Assembly: GCA_946965045.2 (NCBI GenBank)
Contig: OX337231.1
Location: forward strand, 2,108,001 to 2,172,000
Direction: 5' to 3'
Length of the DNA: 64,000 nt
DNA from: Epithemia pelagica
Taxonomy: Eukaryota > Bacillariophyta > Bacillariophyceae > Surirellales > Surirellaceae
Shown here: positions 24,801 to 35,078 of the stretch, piece after piece
Numbering within the stretch: the stretch's first letter is position 1
How the letters are laid out: each line of letters starts with the position of its first letter
Translations under genes and position numbers: made by a program
The notes under the pieces: generated by a model
Seen by the model: the letters and a program-made list of their open reading frames with translations, nothing else
Database searches by the model: none
What the model was told of the DNA's origin: nothing

Positions 24801-25450
24801 TGATGTTCCTTCTTTCCGCCGCCTTGAAATCGTTGCAAGAGTCGATGGCCTGGTGACGAACGAAACTGAATCTTTGCCAGACGAAGGGGACTTTGAAATG
24901 CCGAACTAAACTTCTTCTGAAGTGTTTTGACAGGTCGCGGTTCTTCTCCTTCTTGGATCTTGTCACGGCTGCCCTCGAAATCGTCGTGCTTCTTTTCTTC
25001 ACCTTCCCATGCGGGGTCGAGAACCTTTTTGGATTCTTGTCTTGCCGTTGGATTCAAAGCGCTGGATGGCTTTGGTACAGGATTGAGCGGTGTTTCGGAG
25101 GACGTGGACACTGTGCTACTGGTCTGTACGGGAACGACATCGGCCCCTTCCACCAGCATGGTGGTCTTGGCGGGTGGAGGCCAAATGGCATGTAGTTTTT
25201 GGACCCGTTTCGGGGAGCGTCGACGGGGGTTCTTCATCATGACAGATGCCGCCGTTCGCGTCTCGTTGTTTGGTTTGGTAGTATTGGATCGCAAACTGGC
25301 AAGGTTGGACGCCGCAGAATTCTGTTTCAACCTCCACGAAGTTGTGGGCTTGGTACAAGGAACGGGGTTTCGTTGATTGAAATGCTGGATACCACCACTA
25401 CTTCCATGGACTGTGGAGGCGGATGTTTTGTGGAGATTGTAGAGACGCAT
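21859..25450 (-). CDS. Formin-like protein with FH2 domain
   Basis: Two exons: 25450-22711 and 22646-21859. The intron is 64 nt (AATG|GTAAGT ... CTCAG|ATTC), phase 1, and the protein is 1175 aa. The N-terminal about 690 residues are disordered, rich in Ser, Pro and Lys. The FH2 actin-nucleation domain starts near PYRRFRVHWEP and WAMVQRENRW and includes the conserved LLLELGNRLNTAG element in exon 2. It ends near AFCDQWETSVEQ with a basic tail. FH2 dimers nucleate and processively cap actin barbed ends. I see no long poly-proline FH1 tract, only short PPP runs, so profilin recruitment may be weak or absent. The gene is convergent with LIG4, 185 bp apart. Its first about 330 coding bases plus upstream DNA are duplicated at 29013-29913. 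Confidence 0.88.
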
Positions 25451-26068
25451 CGTCCAAACACCTTGAGTTGGATGGCACGCTTGGAGAGAGCGACGTCCTC
25501 AAAAATTTGGTTGGATTCAGATACCAGAATCACAAGGAGTTGAATTCTGGATCAATGAGAGAGGGCCCTCCTAAACAATCACTCGGTTCTGGCTCTTGAT
25601 GGACGGATCCGAAACCAACGAGATGATCCACAACGACGTAAGGAAAAAGTAGAGCAAGGAGCAGCAATCAAGGACAACTCCCACCACTGCTGGTTTTCTC
25701 TCCAATGAGAAGCTTGTGAGATGAACACTCGTTGCTCCACAGGAGAGAGCTTTGGTGATCGACCCAACTACCTATATGTGTTCATGTGGATGTTGGAGTT
25801 GATCTCGCTGTGGGAAGCAGGCATGTTCGGAAGAGGTTCATATCTCGATCGACCACTCTATCCAAGTATCGGAGACGGAGACGGCGACTTCGCTCGCTGG
25901 TGCGTTCCATCGTGAAGGAGTCTCACGGTCCGTGCTGTTTTTTTTTTCTGCGGACCTCGTCGTCGGAGTGATCTATACTCCCATTAGCTCTCGCACCAAT
26001 GGCAATGGGGGGTCTCGGTGGCAGTTCCTTCGTTATCCCCCAACGAACTCCTCTTCTCTCGCGTCCGT
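25115..26068. repeat. Formin 5' region, original copy of a direct duplication
   Basis: The formin N-terminal coding region and its upstream DNA match 29013-29913 in the same orientation, with small indels. Homology starts at GCTACTGGTCTG on both sides and stops after GCGTCCGT (26068 and 29913). Confidence 0.85.
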
Positions 26069-26115
26069 CGTTAAGTGCGATCTAAATACCTCAAAACGAC
26101 CCCCGCTTGGGGGTA
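26066..26115 (-). repeat. Solitary terminal repeat of a Mutator-like element
   Basis: On the minus strand this reads TACCCCCAAGCGGGGGT then an arm GTCGTT, a loop containing TTGAGG, and the complementary arm AACGAC. The layout matches both termini of the element at 33511-34256, but the stem bases differ. The outer end is at 26115. No partner end was found. It abuts the end of the formin 5' duplication. Confidence 0.55.
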
Positions 26116-26354
26116 CACGCGCGCCGTATACACGGTGTTGTAGGCGTGTAGTGGCAGAAAAATTCGTAGGAGTAACTCCATCTCCATCAAGATACCCTAT
26201 AATATGTCGAACACGTCGAGTATCGAGTGTTATTGTTCATTGTTCATCGAGAATCGAGACTCGAGACGCAGCAAATCTGACAGCGCGGCCAATCAAGTTG
26301 GTTTTGAGAGAGTAAGAAGAGCATTCGTTGTATGTGTACATCGTACACTTTGAT

Positions 26355-29008
26355 ATGGATCAGAAGAAACAAGAGAAGTGTGCTGATAGAAGTGACGAAA
26401 GTGGCAAGAAGAAGAGGAAAAGAACAATGGCGCTACCGACTTGTGCGACTAACGATGTCGCTTGGACTCTGCGTATTTCCGACGATGAAATCCGTGATCT
26501 ATTCACGAAACTGAACGAGGACATGACTGAAAATGACATCAAAACTACAATTGAAGAATTCGTTCGTAAGCATGATAAATATCGTTCTTCGTCAAAAGAT
26601 CCTGAGGAAGGTTTTGGCAATGCTTCCGATATTGCATCGGTCTCTACGAATCAAGACGAAGCCACTGAAGAATATCTATCTTGGGCTGACTTATGGAAAA
26701 ATGCTAAAAAAAATGGAAGAGGACGCCGTATCGGGTAGTTCCAGTATGGGGTCAGACATCGAGAACCTCGTTATTACTGCAACTGATTCAAATCGGGGCC
26801 GTAATAAAACCTACTATCGAAACAGATGCACTTCCGCCAACGGCAAATCGATTGCAGAAGTTTTCGAATTCGCAGAACATTGCGATACTGTACTTTACAA
26901 ATACAAAACAAAGAATGACCGAGATAGAAAGTACATAGGAATCGAGAGGGAAGCTTCTTACTGCTGGTCCTCTTTTCGTTGCAAGGTTGCGCCCTTGTAC
27001 GCAATGAATCAAGAAAGAGTTATTCAGACCCATTTGACCTCTCTGCGTAATACAAAAGAGCAACCAATCGAAGACTATGTTCCGGGATTGGTAGAGACAC
27101 AACCGGAGGATTTTCGCTTCAAGGATTCTCTTTTGGCGGACCAGGTGCCTGTATCCAAGAGCCAAACGTTGCTCATTTCGGGAGTTAGTGGCAGTGGCAA
27201 ATCTTGGCTTACTTATTATGGGCTACCCCTTGATAGTCCAGAGTCCTGCTTCTTGTATTGCTCTCTTCCAGACGACACAGAGGAGAACTTTAACTCGGTG
27301 ACACGAGATGTTCCCATCTGGGTGTCACGAGCCATGTCGTTCCTATTTGACGCGATTGGAACGCCTCCGCAGAATTCAGACGAGGGATCACTCTATGGAA
27401 GAGTCTCCACATCAGCAATGGAACTGAATAAGGACCGAAATCAGAGAGCGAAGACTATGTTCTATACGTTTTGTAAGGACGAAATCAAGAATAATGTAAA
27501 ATTGAATGAGTGGTGGAATGGGAGAGGGCCAACTGTAAAGAACTTAGTTGTCGTTCTGGACGAGTGTGGCAAGAGCCTCACTTTTTCTCGAGGTATCATC
27601 GATGTCTGCCGAACAATTCGCGGTGAATTGGCTGAAAAGAAAATAGCACACTCGACAAAACTTGTTCTGGCTGGTACTCGACTTGATTCTTGGGCGCAAA
27701 ATGTTGTTCAAAGGAAAGCCCATGGAACAGACCCAAGCAAATTTGAACTGGTGATAATGACCAAGCCTGATTTGAATAAGTTGCCAAATTCTATCTCGCC
27801 AGGAGATTTGAGTGGATGGTATTCCACAATCCTTGCCGAAAACACACGAATGTTGATGCGTGGAGTTATACCAACACTTTGCACGGCAGCACTCACAGAT
27901 TATTACTATAATCATGGGGACAAGACTGGCGAGGATTATCGACAAGAAGACAGAATTGCTGCTGGATCTTCGAATATTTTGATGAAGTATTCAGCTCGTT
28001 TATATTGTGTTCTCAATGGTGTTTCAGATCTACGCTCCGACCCTGGAGAACTGTACAATTTTTTCTCCTGTCTCTTTGCTGTATTTTGGCAGCGATCTTT
28101 GTCGAAATGGGCGATAAATGGCTTTTTCAAAAAGCAAAGCCAACTTGACAGTATGAAGCAGTTTTCCATTTCAATTCCCAGCGAAAAAATGACAAATATC
28201 TTGGCCTGGGGTCTAGCTTTGGAAGACCCTACTATGCCACCGAATCGAGCTATGGAATACCTTGCTTGCCATGGCGAGCACTTGCCCCTACATATTGGGG
28301 ATGGTATTGGTCTAGAAGATGCGCTCGAGCTACACTTGAAGAAATATTATTACTCCAGAGAGCAAGAAGAACAAGAAGTGATCTCTCTCTCCGCTGCTTG
28401 GGCCCCTGCTTCCACGGAAAAGTCACCCATATATTCTCTTGATGGCCATCAGGATCATCTTGAAGACATCCGTAAACTTGCCTCGCATATCGTGGAGAAG
28501 AAAAGAGAGAAAGGTTTTGTTCACTTAATTCTTCGCCAAAGCTGTGTCAATGCGGAGGGCCCAGATCTCATGGTTTTGACCGCAGAATTCTCTGAAGAAT
28601 GTATTTCGCGTCTCATTCTGGACCTGTACCAGTGCAAGAATTTCACCAATTTCAAAGACAACTTTCGCGATGATTGGTTCCATACCGTTGGTTGGTCAGA
28701 AAACAAAGATAGCAAAAAGGCAAACTATTGTCGTTCGTACGTCTTGCAATTGGTGCAAAGAGTTGCCGCTGACATTCGAAACAAAGGTATTGCGTCGGAA
28801 AATATGGATTCAAAAATTGGTGGTGCCACAGTCAGTAGATGAAGTTGAGAAGGCCTGCTTGAACTCGGGGGGCTCGCAATCTGCAGCTGAACGGGTTTTG
28901 ATGGCTGTCGAGAATTGTAATGAAGATGTTACCCTGTGGACGGAGGAGTGCTTACGACCGACAATTCGTGTCGTCAAGGTTAAAGTCGGCATCGATGATG
29001 GTTCGTAG
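26355..29008 (+). pseudogene. Crinkler-like P-loop NTPase / PD-(D/E)XK-type protein gene, frame broken
   Basis: The first frame starts at an ATG at 26355, has a basic KKKRKR cluster that could be a nuclear signal, and stops at 26738. The main frame continues from about 26713 to 28842. The shift falls in an eight-A run at 26706-26713. The main part has a Walker A motif GVSGSGKS (27181-27204), a Walker B-like VVVLDECGKS (near 27550) and a KLVLAGTRLDS segment. Near the C-terminus, PD at 28561-28566 and QCK at 28630-28638 fit a PD-(D/E)XK nuclease core. This NTPase-then-nuclease order is that of Crinkler (CRN)-type effectors, known from oomycetes, chytrids and other eukaryotes and thought to act in the nucleus. 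Protein-like sequence continues in another frame to 29008, suggesting a second break. The gene lies between the two formin 5' copies. Toxicity is not shown. It could also be functional if the breaks are assembly errors. Confidence 0.6.
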
Positions 29009-29012
29009 TCTA

Positions 29013-29913
29013 GCTACTGGTCTGTACAGGAACAACATCGGCCCCTTCCACCAGCATGGTCTTGGCGGGTGGAGGCCAAATGGCATGTAGTTTTTTGACC
29101 CGTTTGGGAGAACGTCGACGGGGTTCTTCATGACAGATGCCGTTCGCGTCTCGTCGTTGTTGTTTGGTTTGGTATTGGATCGAAGGTTGGTCGTGGACGC
29201 CGTGGTATTCTGTTTCAACCTCCACGACGTTGTAGGCTTGGTACTAGGAACTGGGTTTCTTTGATTGAAATGCTGGATACCACCACTACTTCCATGAACT
29301 GTGGAGGCGGATGTTTTGTGGAGATTGTAGAGACGCATTTTCTCAAGGCTCTGAGTCTGAGCTGGATGGCAAGCAAGGAGAGACCGACGTCCTCAAAAAT
29401 TTGGTTGGATTCAGATACCAGAATCACAAGGAGTTGAATTCTGGATCAATGAGAGAGGGCCCTCCTAAACAATCACTCGGTTCTGGCTCTTGATGGACGG
29501 ATCCGAAACCAACGAGATGATCCACAACGATGGAAGCAGTAGAGCAAGGAGCCGCAATCAAGGACAACTCCCGTCACTGCTTGTCTTTCCAATGAGAAGC
29601 TTGTGAGATGAATACTCGTTGCTCCACAAGAGAGCTTTGGTGATGGACCAAACTACCTATATGTGTTCATGTGGATGTTAGAGTTGTTCTCGCCCATGTG
29701 CGGAGGAGGTTCATATCTCGATCGACCACTCTATCCAAGTGTATCGGAGACGACGGCTTCGCTCGCTGGTGCGTTCCGTCGTGAAGGGAGTCTCAAGGTC
29801 CGTGCCTTTTTTCTTCGGACCTTTTGTCGTCGGAGTGATCTCCCTCTGACGGCACAGCCCGCACCAATGGCGTCTCGTTTCGTTGCCCCGAACGAAGGTC
29901 TTCTCGCGTCCGT
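29013..29913 (-). pseudogene. Truncated copy of the formin 5' end and promoter
   Basis: Starts with the same first 31 residues as the formin (MRLYNLHKTSASTVHG...) from an ATG at 29338. It has several indels, shifts frame at the Arg/Lys-rich segment, and ends after about 110 codons at a sharp break point (29013). It retains the upstream region to 29913, so it may still be transcribed. It cannot encode an FH2 domain. Confidence 0.8.
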
Positions 29914-30280
29914 TACGCACCTCCAGTCAAGGATGCATCTACGGGCGAAGCACTCTCGTTGAGACGATTGTCACAATGGGTTGGAAAGATTCGTTTCACT
30001 CCTCATCAGATACTTTCAAATCGCTTTTAGATCGCGTATTTACAATATATTGATTACGATTACTCCTTTGAGGTATGAGACATCTTGAACGCTCGAGAGG
30101 AGTCAGATGTTTTGGTTTCTCTATAGTGAATGTACCCTACCCCTCTCTAGCTACCCCGACAAAAGTTTCGGTGACCCAGATAGTTTCGTGTAAGGTTACA
30201 ACCATGCAACCACACATCATTGAACATCTCCTTTCTCCTTTCATCTCTCGTCAGCCCCGTTGGTTCGATCCCAGAGAACC
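29914..30280. other. Intergenic, no gene seen
   Basis: Unique sequence between the formin-derived copy and the LRR-like gene. It presumably holds the latter's promoter. Confidence 0.4.
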
Positions 30281-31782
30281 ATGACGGAAGATGGCGATCG
30301 AGAATGGTATTTCAATTGGCGTTATGAAGAACCTTCCCTGGATACCTTGACGACGATGCTCTCAGACGTTGAGTCTCTGAAGTTTTTGGACATAAGGGGT
30401 GATATACGCGACAGTAGGCCTCGCGACGAGATGGATCGCTTGATGGAGACCATGCAAGTTCATCCGACCTTGAGGACAATCACTATCCCGTCTTCTTGGG
30501 TTCCAATTGAGTTTATGGGGAGAATTTTCACTCATTTTTCCCAGAGCCCTAAATGGATGACCCTGGACCTGGGTCTTGGATTTATAAATCCGAATATGCC
30601 ACATCCTCTCACCCCCCTGGAATCTTTCTGTTTATCAAAAAAGAAGATGACAATGACACTATTGCGACCAAGGTGGTGGAAAAGTTGATCGAAATGCCCA
30701 ATATCACATCCTTCGAGGGAGGGCGCCTTGCCATTCCCATATTCAACAAGTTCAAGGACAACCCAATATGCAATATTTCAAAACTAGATTTTTCAACATG
30801 CGATAGCAGCAGGCACCCTCCTACACGGCTGAACATGCAACATCTTGAGCAATTTCACAACTACACCAAATTGACGGAACTATACGTAGAGTTTATGTAT
30901 GCTGATGATTTGCATTCTTTGTTCCCATTAAGTCAGTTGGAGCACTTGGCAATTTGTCACATTTCTACCAAGGACACTGATCAAGGTGATACAGCACCCC
31001 AGATGTTGAACGGAGTGGCTGACTTGTTGATTGCACAACCAAAACTTAAAATCTTGCAGGTTTATCGGTATCACGCCAAGTCTCTCGACGATGAAGACCC
31101 TGACGCTGTATGGGACGATGAGGAGTTCGCCCGTCGAATGTACGCTGCCATGAACCCGGGCCCAGTCGGGTATGGTCCATTGGAATTCGACCCATCGACT
31201 CAATCGGCAATACGTCACCTGGCATATGCATTGCAAAACCATCCTTCTTTACATTCCCTTACATGGGGAAATGGATCCGAACGTGTGTCACAAGCGGTGG
31301 CATTGGCGCTGTCGGCCGCACTCCCTCACAATACAACGATCAAGGAACTGGACCTGAGTCATACTGCTAGAGGATTTCAGACCACACTGCCGGAACTGCT
31401 GGAGGGAGCACAGCACGTGGAAGAACTTTTGCTCCCTTTGGCCGACATGGATGACGCGAGAGTGAACATGTTCGCATTGTGGGTTCACAAAACTCTGAGT
31501 GTTACAGGAATCGGAAAGCGCCAAGTGAAATCTCTTTTGGAGCGAGATTCCCCCTTGTCTATGCAGTACTTTCTGATCCAAATGGTCCTGTTACGGAACA
31601 TGTATGTGAGAGTTGCCAAAAACACAACGTTTTTGCATGGCGATATACCCCTCGTTGTATGGCCACGAATGTTGGCTACTCTTGGATCAAATGTAAAAGA
31701 GGGTACTCCAGTCTTTTGGTTTCTAAAGAATCACGTGCTCTCCCTACCGTCGTTGAACAAGCAGACCGAATTGGAAGCTTAG
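30281..31782 (+). pseudogene. Leucine-rich-repeat-like protein, one frameshift
   Basis: The first frame begins at an ATG at 30281 (MTEDGDREWYFNW) and runs to 30688. The second frame carries protein-like sequence from about 30640 to 31782. The change of frame falls in a six-A run at 30637-30642, and the two frames together would give a protein of about 500 residues. Spaced Leu patterns recall ribonuclease-inhibitor-type LRRs: LKFLDIRGDIRD, LRTITIPSSW, LEHLAICHIS, then a clear ALSAALPHNTTIKELDLS. The last about 120 residues lack repeats. Such LRR proteins are abundant in diatoms and have no assigned role. It is a recent pseudogene or an assembly indel; I cannot separate these. Confidence 0.6.
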
Positions 31783-32332
31783 ACTGGCTAGACAGACATG
31801 TTGTATGGGCCGGTTCACGTGAGTCCTTCAGTCTCCGGTCAGGAAAAGTATCCCCTTAAAAGATAGGGAGCACGATAGACGTGATTCCTAGGCACTTCGC
31901 CTAAGAAGACCCTTTGTAGTTTATTCGTTCCAAGTTGTACAATCCACAAGCAACGTCTCTTGGAGCCATTTTAGACAAGAGAAACAAGTGAGCTGGTAGA
32001 GATTCCCTACGTCTTTTTGTGCTCCTTGACCTCTCCGGTACTGCAGGATAGAGATGCCGGACGAGAGATGCCTGGTCTTCAGCTCACATTGCTTGCCTTT
32101 GAAACCAAAGTTTGTCGACCTTTTCTTATTAATCGGGAAAACAAATTCAATCGCTTCGAGGCCACTGTCTTGGCCATAGACGACACCATTGTAGATCAGT
32201 GATCCTATCGCCCATGACTATTCTAGAGTAGAAGGACGACGACTAGGTAGATTGATTCACGGTTGAACGACGAGTGGTTGGAAGACGCGAGAGATTAGAT
32301 GTGTTACACTGGAAACTATTGCGGTCCACAAA
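31783..32332. other. Intergenic between convergent genes
   Basis: No gene seen. Contains the 3' flanks of the LRR-like gene (plus strand) and the selenoprotein gene (minus strand). Confidence 0.4.
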
Positions 32333-32387
32333 GGTTGGATGGTATCAGGTATTCTTCATCCCAGAAGAACACCGTCATTCCCACACC
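32333..32387 (-). promoter_or_regulatory. Candidate SECIS element
   Basis: Lies 107 nt past the stop of the selenoprotein-type gene, on its sense strand. The 5' strand has A-UGAC (32378-32374) and the 3' strand UGAU (32347-32344), which gives the SECIS core U.U, G.A, A.G, N.N. Above it is a 10-bp helix, GGTGTTCTTC with GAAGAATACC, containing one G-U pair and closed by the loop TGGGAT. Below it, GGTGTGG can pair with CCAACC leaving one bulged G, with an internal loop between. A eukaryotic SECIS normally has AAR in the apical loop about 11-12 nt after the core. Here that place reads GGG, which is non-canonical. The helix is also slightly short. Confidence 0.5.
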
Positions 32388-32493
32388 TCAGTATCCCAGG
32401 AACAGTTTTATGGCAACATTCAACCTCTCGAGTTTTCCTCCATTCGGATTCCCAAATGTCATTTGCGATCAATATGGTATCATTGTGTTGAAT

Positions 32494-33435
32494 TTACAAT
32501 TCACCCTGCGAGGAGGAAGAGCCACTTGCAACGTGATCCATGGCAGCTTGCAAATCGGCCATTTTCAAAGGACTCCCCGTTTCTTCTTCGTACGCATATC
32601 GCAAGACACCCTTGGCATCAAAGATAAAAACTCCTCCTTGTACAAGTCCCTCTCCGACCAGATTTCCCTCCAAATTCTTTTCCTTTAATCGTTGATTCAT
32701 ATCGTTGTATCCCTTCCACAATCTCCAGGGATTCCATGTGGTGAGACCAATTTTGCGATTGCCCAAGGCCTGATAGGCTACCCGTTCTTCGTCCCGGTAC
32801 AAGGGGAAGGTATAGTGATTATTGTAAAATTCGGCCAATCCTTCATCGTCGACACCTGTTTCCTTGACCATGCCCCAAAATCCAAACTTTCCCTGCCTTG
32901 CCGCAAGCACAGACAATTGTTGCTGGATCCGAGAAACAAGAAGGAAACAAAAAAGAAGAAAAAATATCATGTACATGAATGAGATCAAAAGATGTCTACA
33001 TGCCAAATCATTCGCTCCATAGATTCAAACTCTTACCCCATGCTCACGGCACAAGACTCATCCTGGACGACGCACGACAAAGGCTACAGTACCCGCCTTG
33101 CCGGCATGCTTTAACGCTGCTTCTTGGAGGGAGAGTTTGGCATTCACTCGTTCTTCGACGACCGTCGTACTGCCCTCGCCATCCTCGGACTCGACTGCCT
33201 TGGATTGAAAGTCCAAGGGAATCAAACTCGCCTTGTACAGCACGTTTTGCGACACGTAGGATTGTACCGATTCGGAAAGTTCCATCCGACTCGGAACGGA
33301 CCCGGTACTCATGGCGGTTGCCATTCCACTGTGCGAAGAAGAGAAGGATACCACCGCGGCTGTCAAGACCGATACACTCCACACACGTCGAGCGGTCCAC
33401 AAGGGTGAAGCAAAGGTCGGATGCAAGAGAACCAT
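32494..33435 (-). CDS. SELENOU: Selenoprotein U / PRXL2-type peroxiredoxin-like protein with in-frame TGA
   Basis: Exons 33435-33037 and 32922-32494; intron 114 nt (CATGGG|GTAAGAG ... ATCCAG|CAA), phase 0, 275 aa if TGA is read as selenocysteine. The TGA (33060-33058, codon 126) stands directly after FVVRRPG and is followed by VLCREHG. That is the U-x-x-C form of the C-x-x-C redox site of PRXL2/FAM213 proteins, with Cys129 as partner. Exon 2 has the family's later signature: LYRDEERVAYQALGNRK, then NLEGNLVGEGLVQGGVFIF. This thioredoxin-fold AhpC/TSA-like family is a thiol oxidoreductase; Sec-containing members are known outside mammals, algae included. The N-terminus (WSVSVLTAAVVSF) looks like a signal or targeting peptide. 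The ATG at 33435 is chosen because the longer frame upstream reads into a transposable element. A SECIS-like hairpin follows at 32387-32333. Confidence 0.8.
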
Positions 33436-33510
33436 AATATTGTCCTCTTTTGCTGGCCTCTGACGAGAATCTTGTCTTGGGTGTTGGATCTTTGATGTTC
33501 GCACCTCGAT

Positions 33511-34256
33511 TACCCCCCAGCGGGGGTGTTTTTGAGGGAGTAATTTCGTTGAAACACCCCCTTCTCTTTTCGCTGGATCTTGACGGTAGGCACATCTCAT
33601 TTCCTCCACCACGATAACAACACGACAATCAAACTTTGTTGTTGCTGGTGACCTCCAATGGCCACCCCATCATGATCCGACCATCACATGCTTCATAATG
33701 GTACCATGGCAGTGCATTGTGAGGGACACAGTGGATACGGGCCACTCTAGGAAATGACCAATACAGTGACGCGTAATACGGGCACAATACGAGACAATGA
33801 TGGCATGAAAATACATGAGAGTTGATGTTTTGTTATCAATGCTGTGCGTAACTACTACTGCTATGTGTATTGTGTATCAATAGGTGCTCAAACAATGCAA
33901 GATAAGAGCCATAATATTGTCCCTTTGAGTTGCTTCGTTCGAAATTGTGAGACGTCGCTTCCGTGCCTGTGCCACGAGGCATGGCGCCTATGAGTCTGAC
34001 GCATAATAGCCTTAACCTTTAAATTTTGGTGATGCAGATGCATTCTACACTATTGGTTTGAGGTCTATGACTGGGAAGACAGGTTTCAAGAGTCCAAATA
34101 GGTGCACAACAACCTGTGCAACACCATGGCCCGTGTTGTTATCATGGTGGAGGAAATGAGATATGCCTACCGTCAAGAAATAGGTTATTATTTGCTCTTA
34201 GAGATGGGGGTGGCTACACGAAATTACACCCTCAAAGCCACCCCCGCTGGGGCGTA
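33511..34256. mobile_element. Non-autonomous Mutator-like element (MITE), 746 bp
   Basis: Flanked by a perfect 10-bp target-site duplication, GCACCTCGAT, at 33501-33510 and 34257-34266. The termini read TACCCCCCAGCGGGGGTG (left) and TACGCCCCAGCGGGGGTG (right, minus strand). The inverted repeats extend to about 33624 and 34132 (about 115-125 bp). Each repeat contains its own hairpin, GGGGGTGTTT/AAACACCCCC on the left and GGGGGTGGCT/AGCCACCCCC on the right, with similar loops (TTGAGGG, GTAATTTCGT). There is no transposase frame. A 9-11 bp duplication and long inverted repeats are typical of Mutator-like elements. The insertion ends 75 bp upstream of the selenoprotein start codon. Confidence 0.85.
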
Positions 34257-35078
34257 GCACCTCGATGGTGATGTGGTGTCAGCGTGTCAGCACATACATT
34301 CTACCTCGAGCGGTTTGATCCCCCTAGTTTTTACCTCCAATAAAGCCTCTTATGGAAATGATCAAACTCCCGCTTAGAAGTACATATTGACAAATGTTCC
34401 AGAGACCCTATTAGGCTCCATCCACATTGCCACTTTAAGGTCTGCCGCACACATCTCATATAGACTCTATCTTAATCTTATCCATCAGCCTCTAACTGCA
34501 CTCACCATTCACCAAGATCTAACGTTTCAGGATATTCATTCTACGTCTGGCTTCTTGCAGATCAGCTGCTCTAGACTGTTCATCGTTCTTTCTCTGTATC
34601 TTTTTACTGCCACGTTCAAATTCCAACTAGTGCGGGACTCTACACACCTTTTCGTATCTGTAGTAGAATCTCAAGAAGCGGGCTCCCTCTCAACTGGATT
34701 GTAGTCGAACTATGTTTCCATGATACGTTGAATGTAGCAAATTGAAGTGATTCCCTTTGCTCTTTGCTTTGAGACGTTTCGATTTTTCGATGGGCACTTT
34801 GGAAATGTTGAAAGTTGGGAGCATTAACCGCGACTGGTCTATTTGTTTTTCTTTTCTTCCGCCTCCCTGCCCACACACACACATGATCGACATTGGCGAC
34901 AAGACCAGCAACGAACCAAGTGACAACCACAACCACAACAAGAATACACAGGAATCCCGACAGAGTCCAAGCCATTGCGTTGAAGAGCAACACAACGACG
35001 AGGGCGTAATCCCTCTCTTCTATTTTTGAGCGCACCTCTTTTTCCTCTTTGGGACTTGCACAAGAATCTATCATCATC
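34257..35078. other. Upstream region of HA/CCCH paralogue A with the left flanking repeat
   Basis: No gene seen. From about 34296 to 34790 it matches 37495-38000 in pieces: CGGTTTGATCCCCC, CCCGCTTAGAAGTACAT, TTAGGCTCCATCCACATTGCCA, then AAGTGATTCCCTTTGCT. Paralogue A is therefore bracketed by direct repeats. The GGTTYGATCCCC part resembles a tRNA B box, so a SINE-like origin is possible. Confidence 0.55.
34823..34836 (+). promoter_or_regulatory. Shared upstream motif, paralogue A
   Basis: ATTAACCGCGACTG, 256 bp upstream of the ATG at 35079. Identical 14-mers precede the other three HA/CCCH paralogues. Confidence 0.5.

Noticed and set aside
33058-33612. Upstream ATG at 33612 for the selenoprotein gene
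   Set aside because: The extra 59 codons read into the terminal repeat of the inserted element; the ATG at 33435 begins a targeting-like segment instead.
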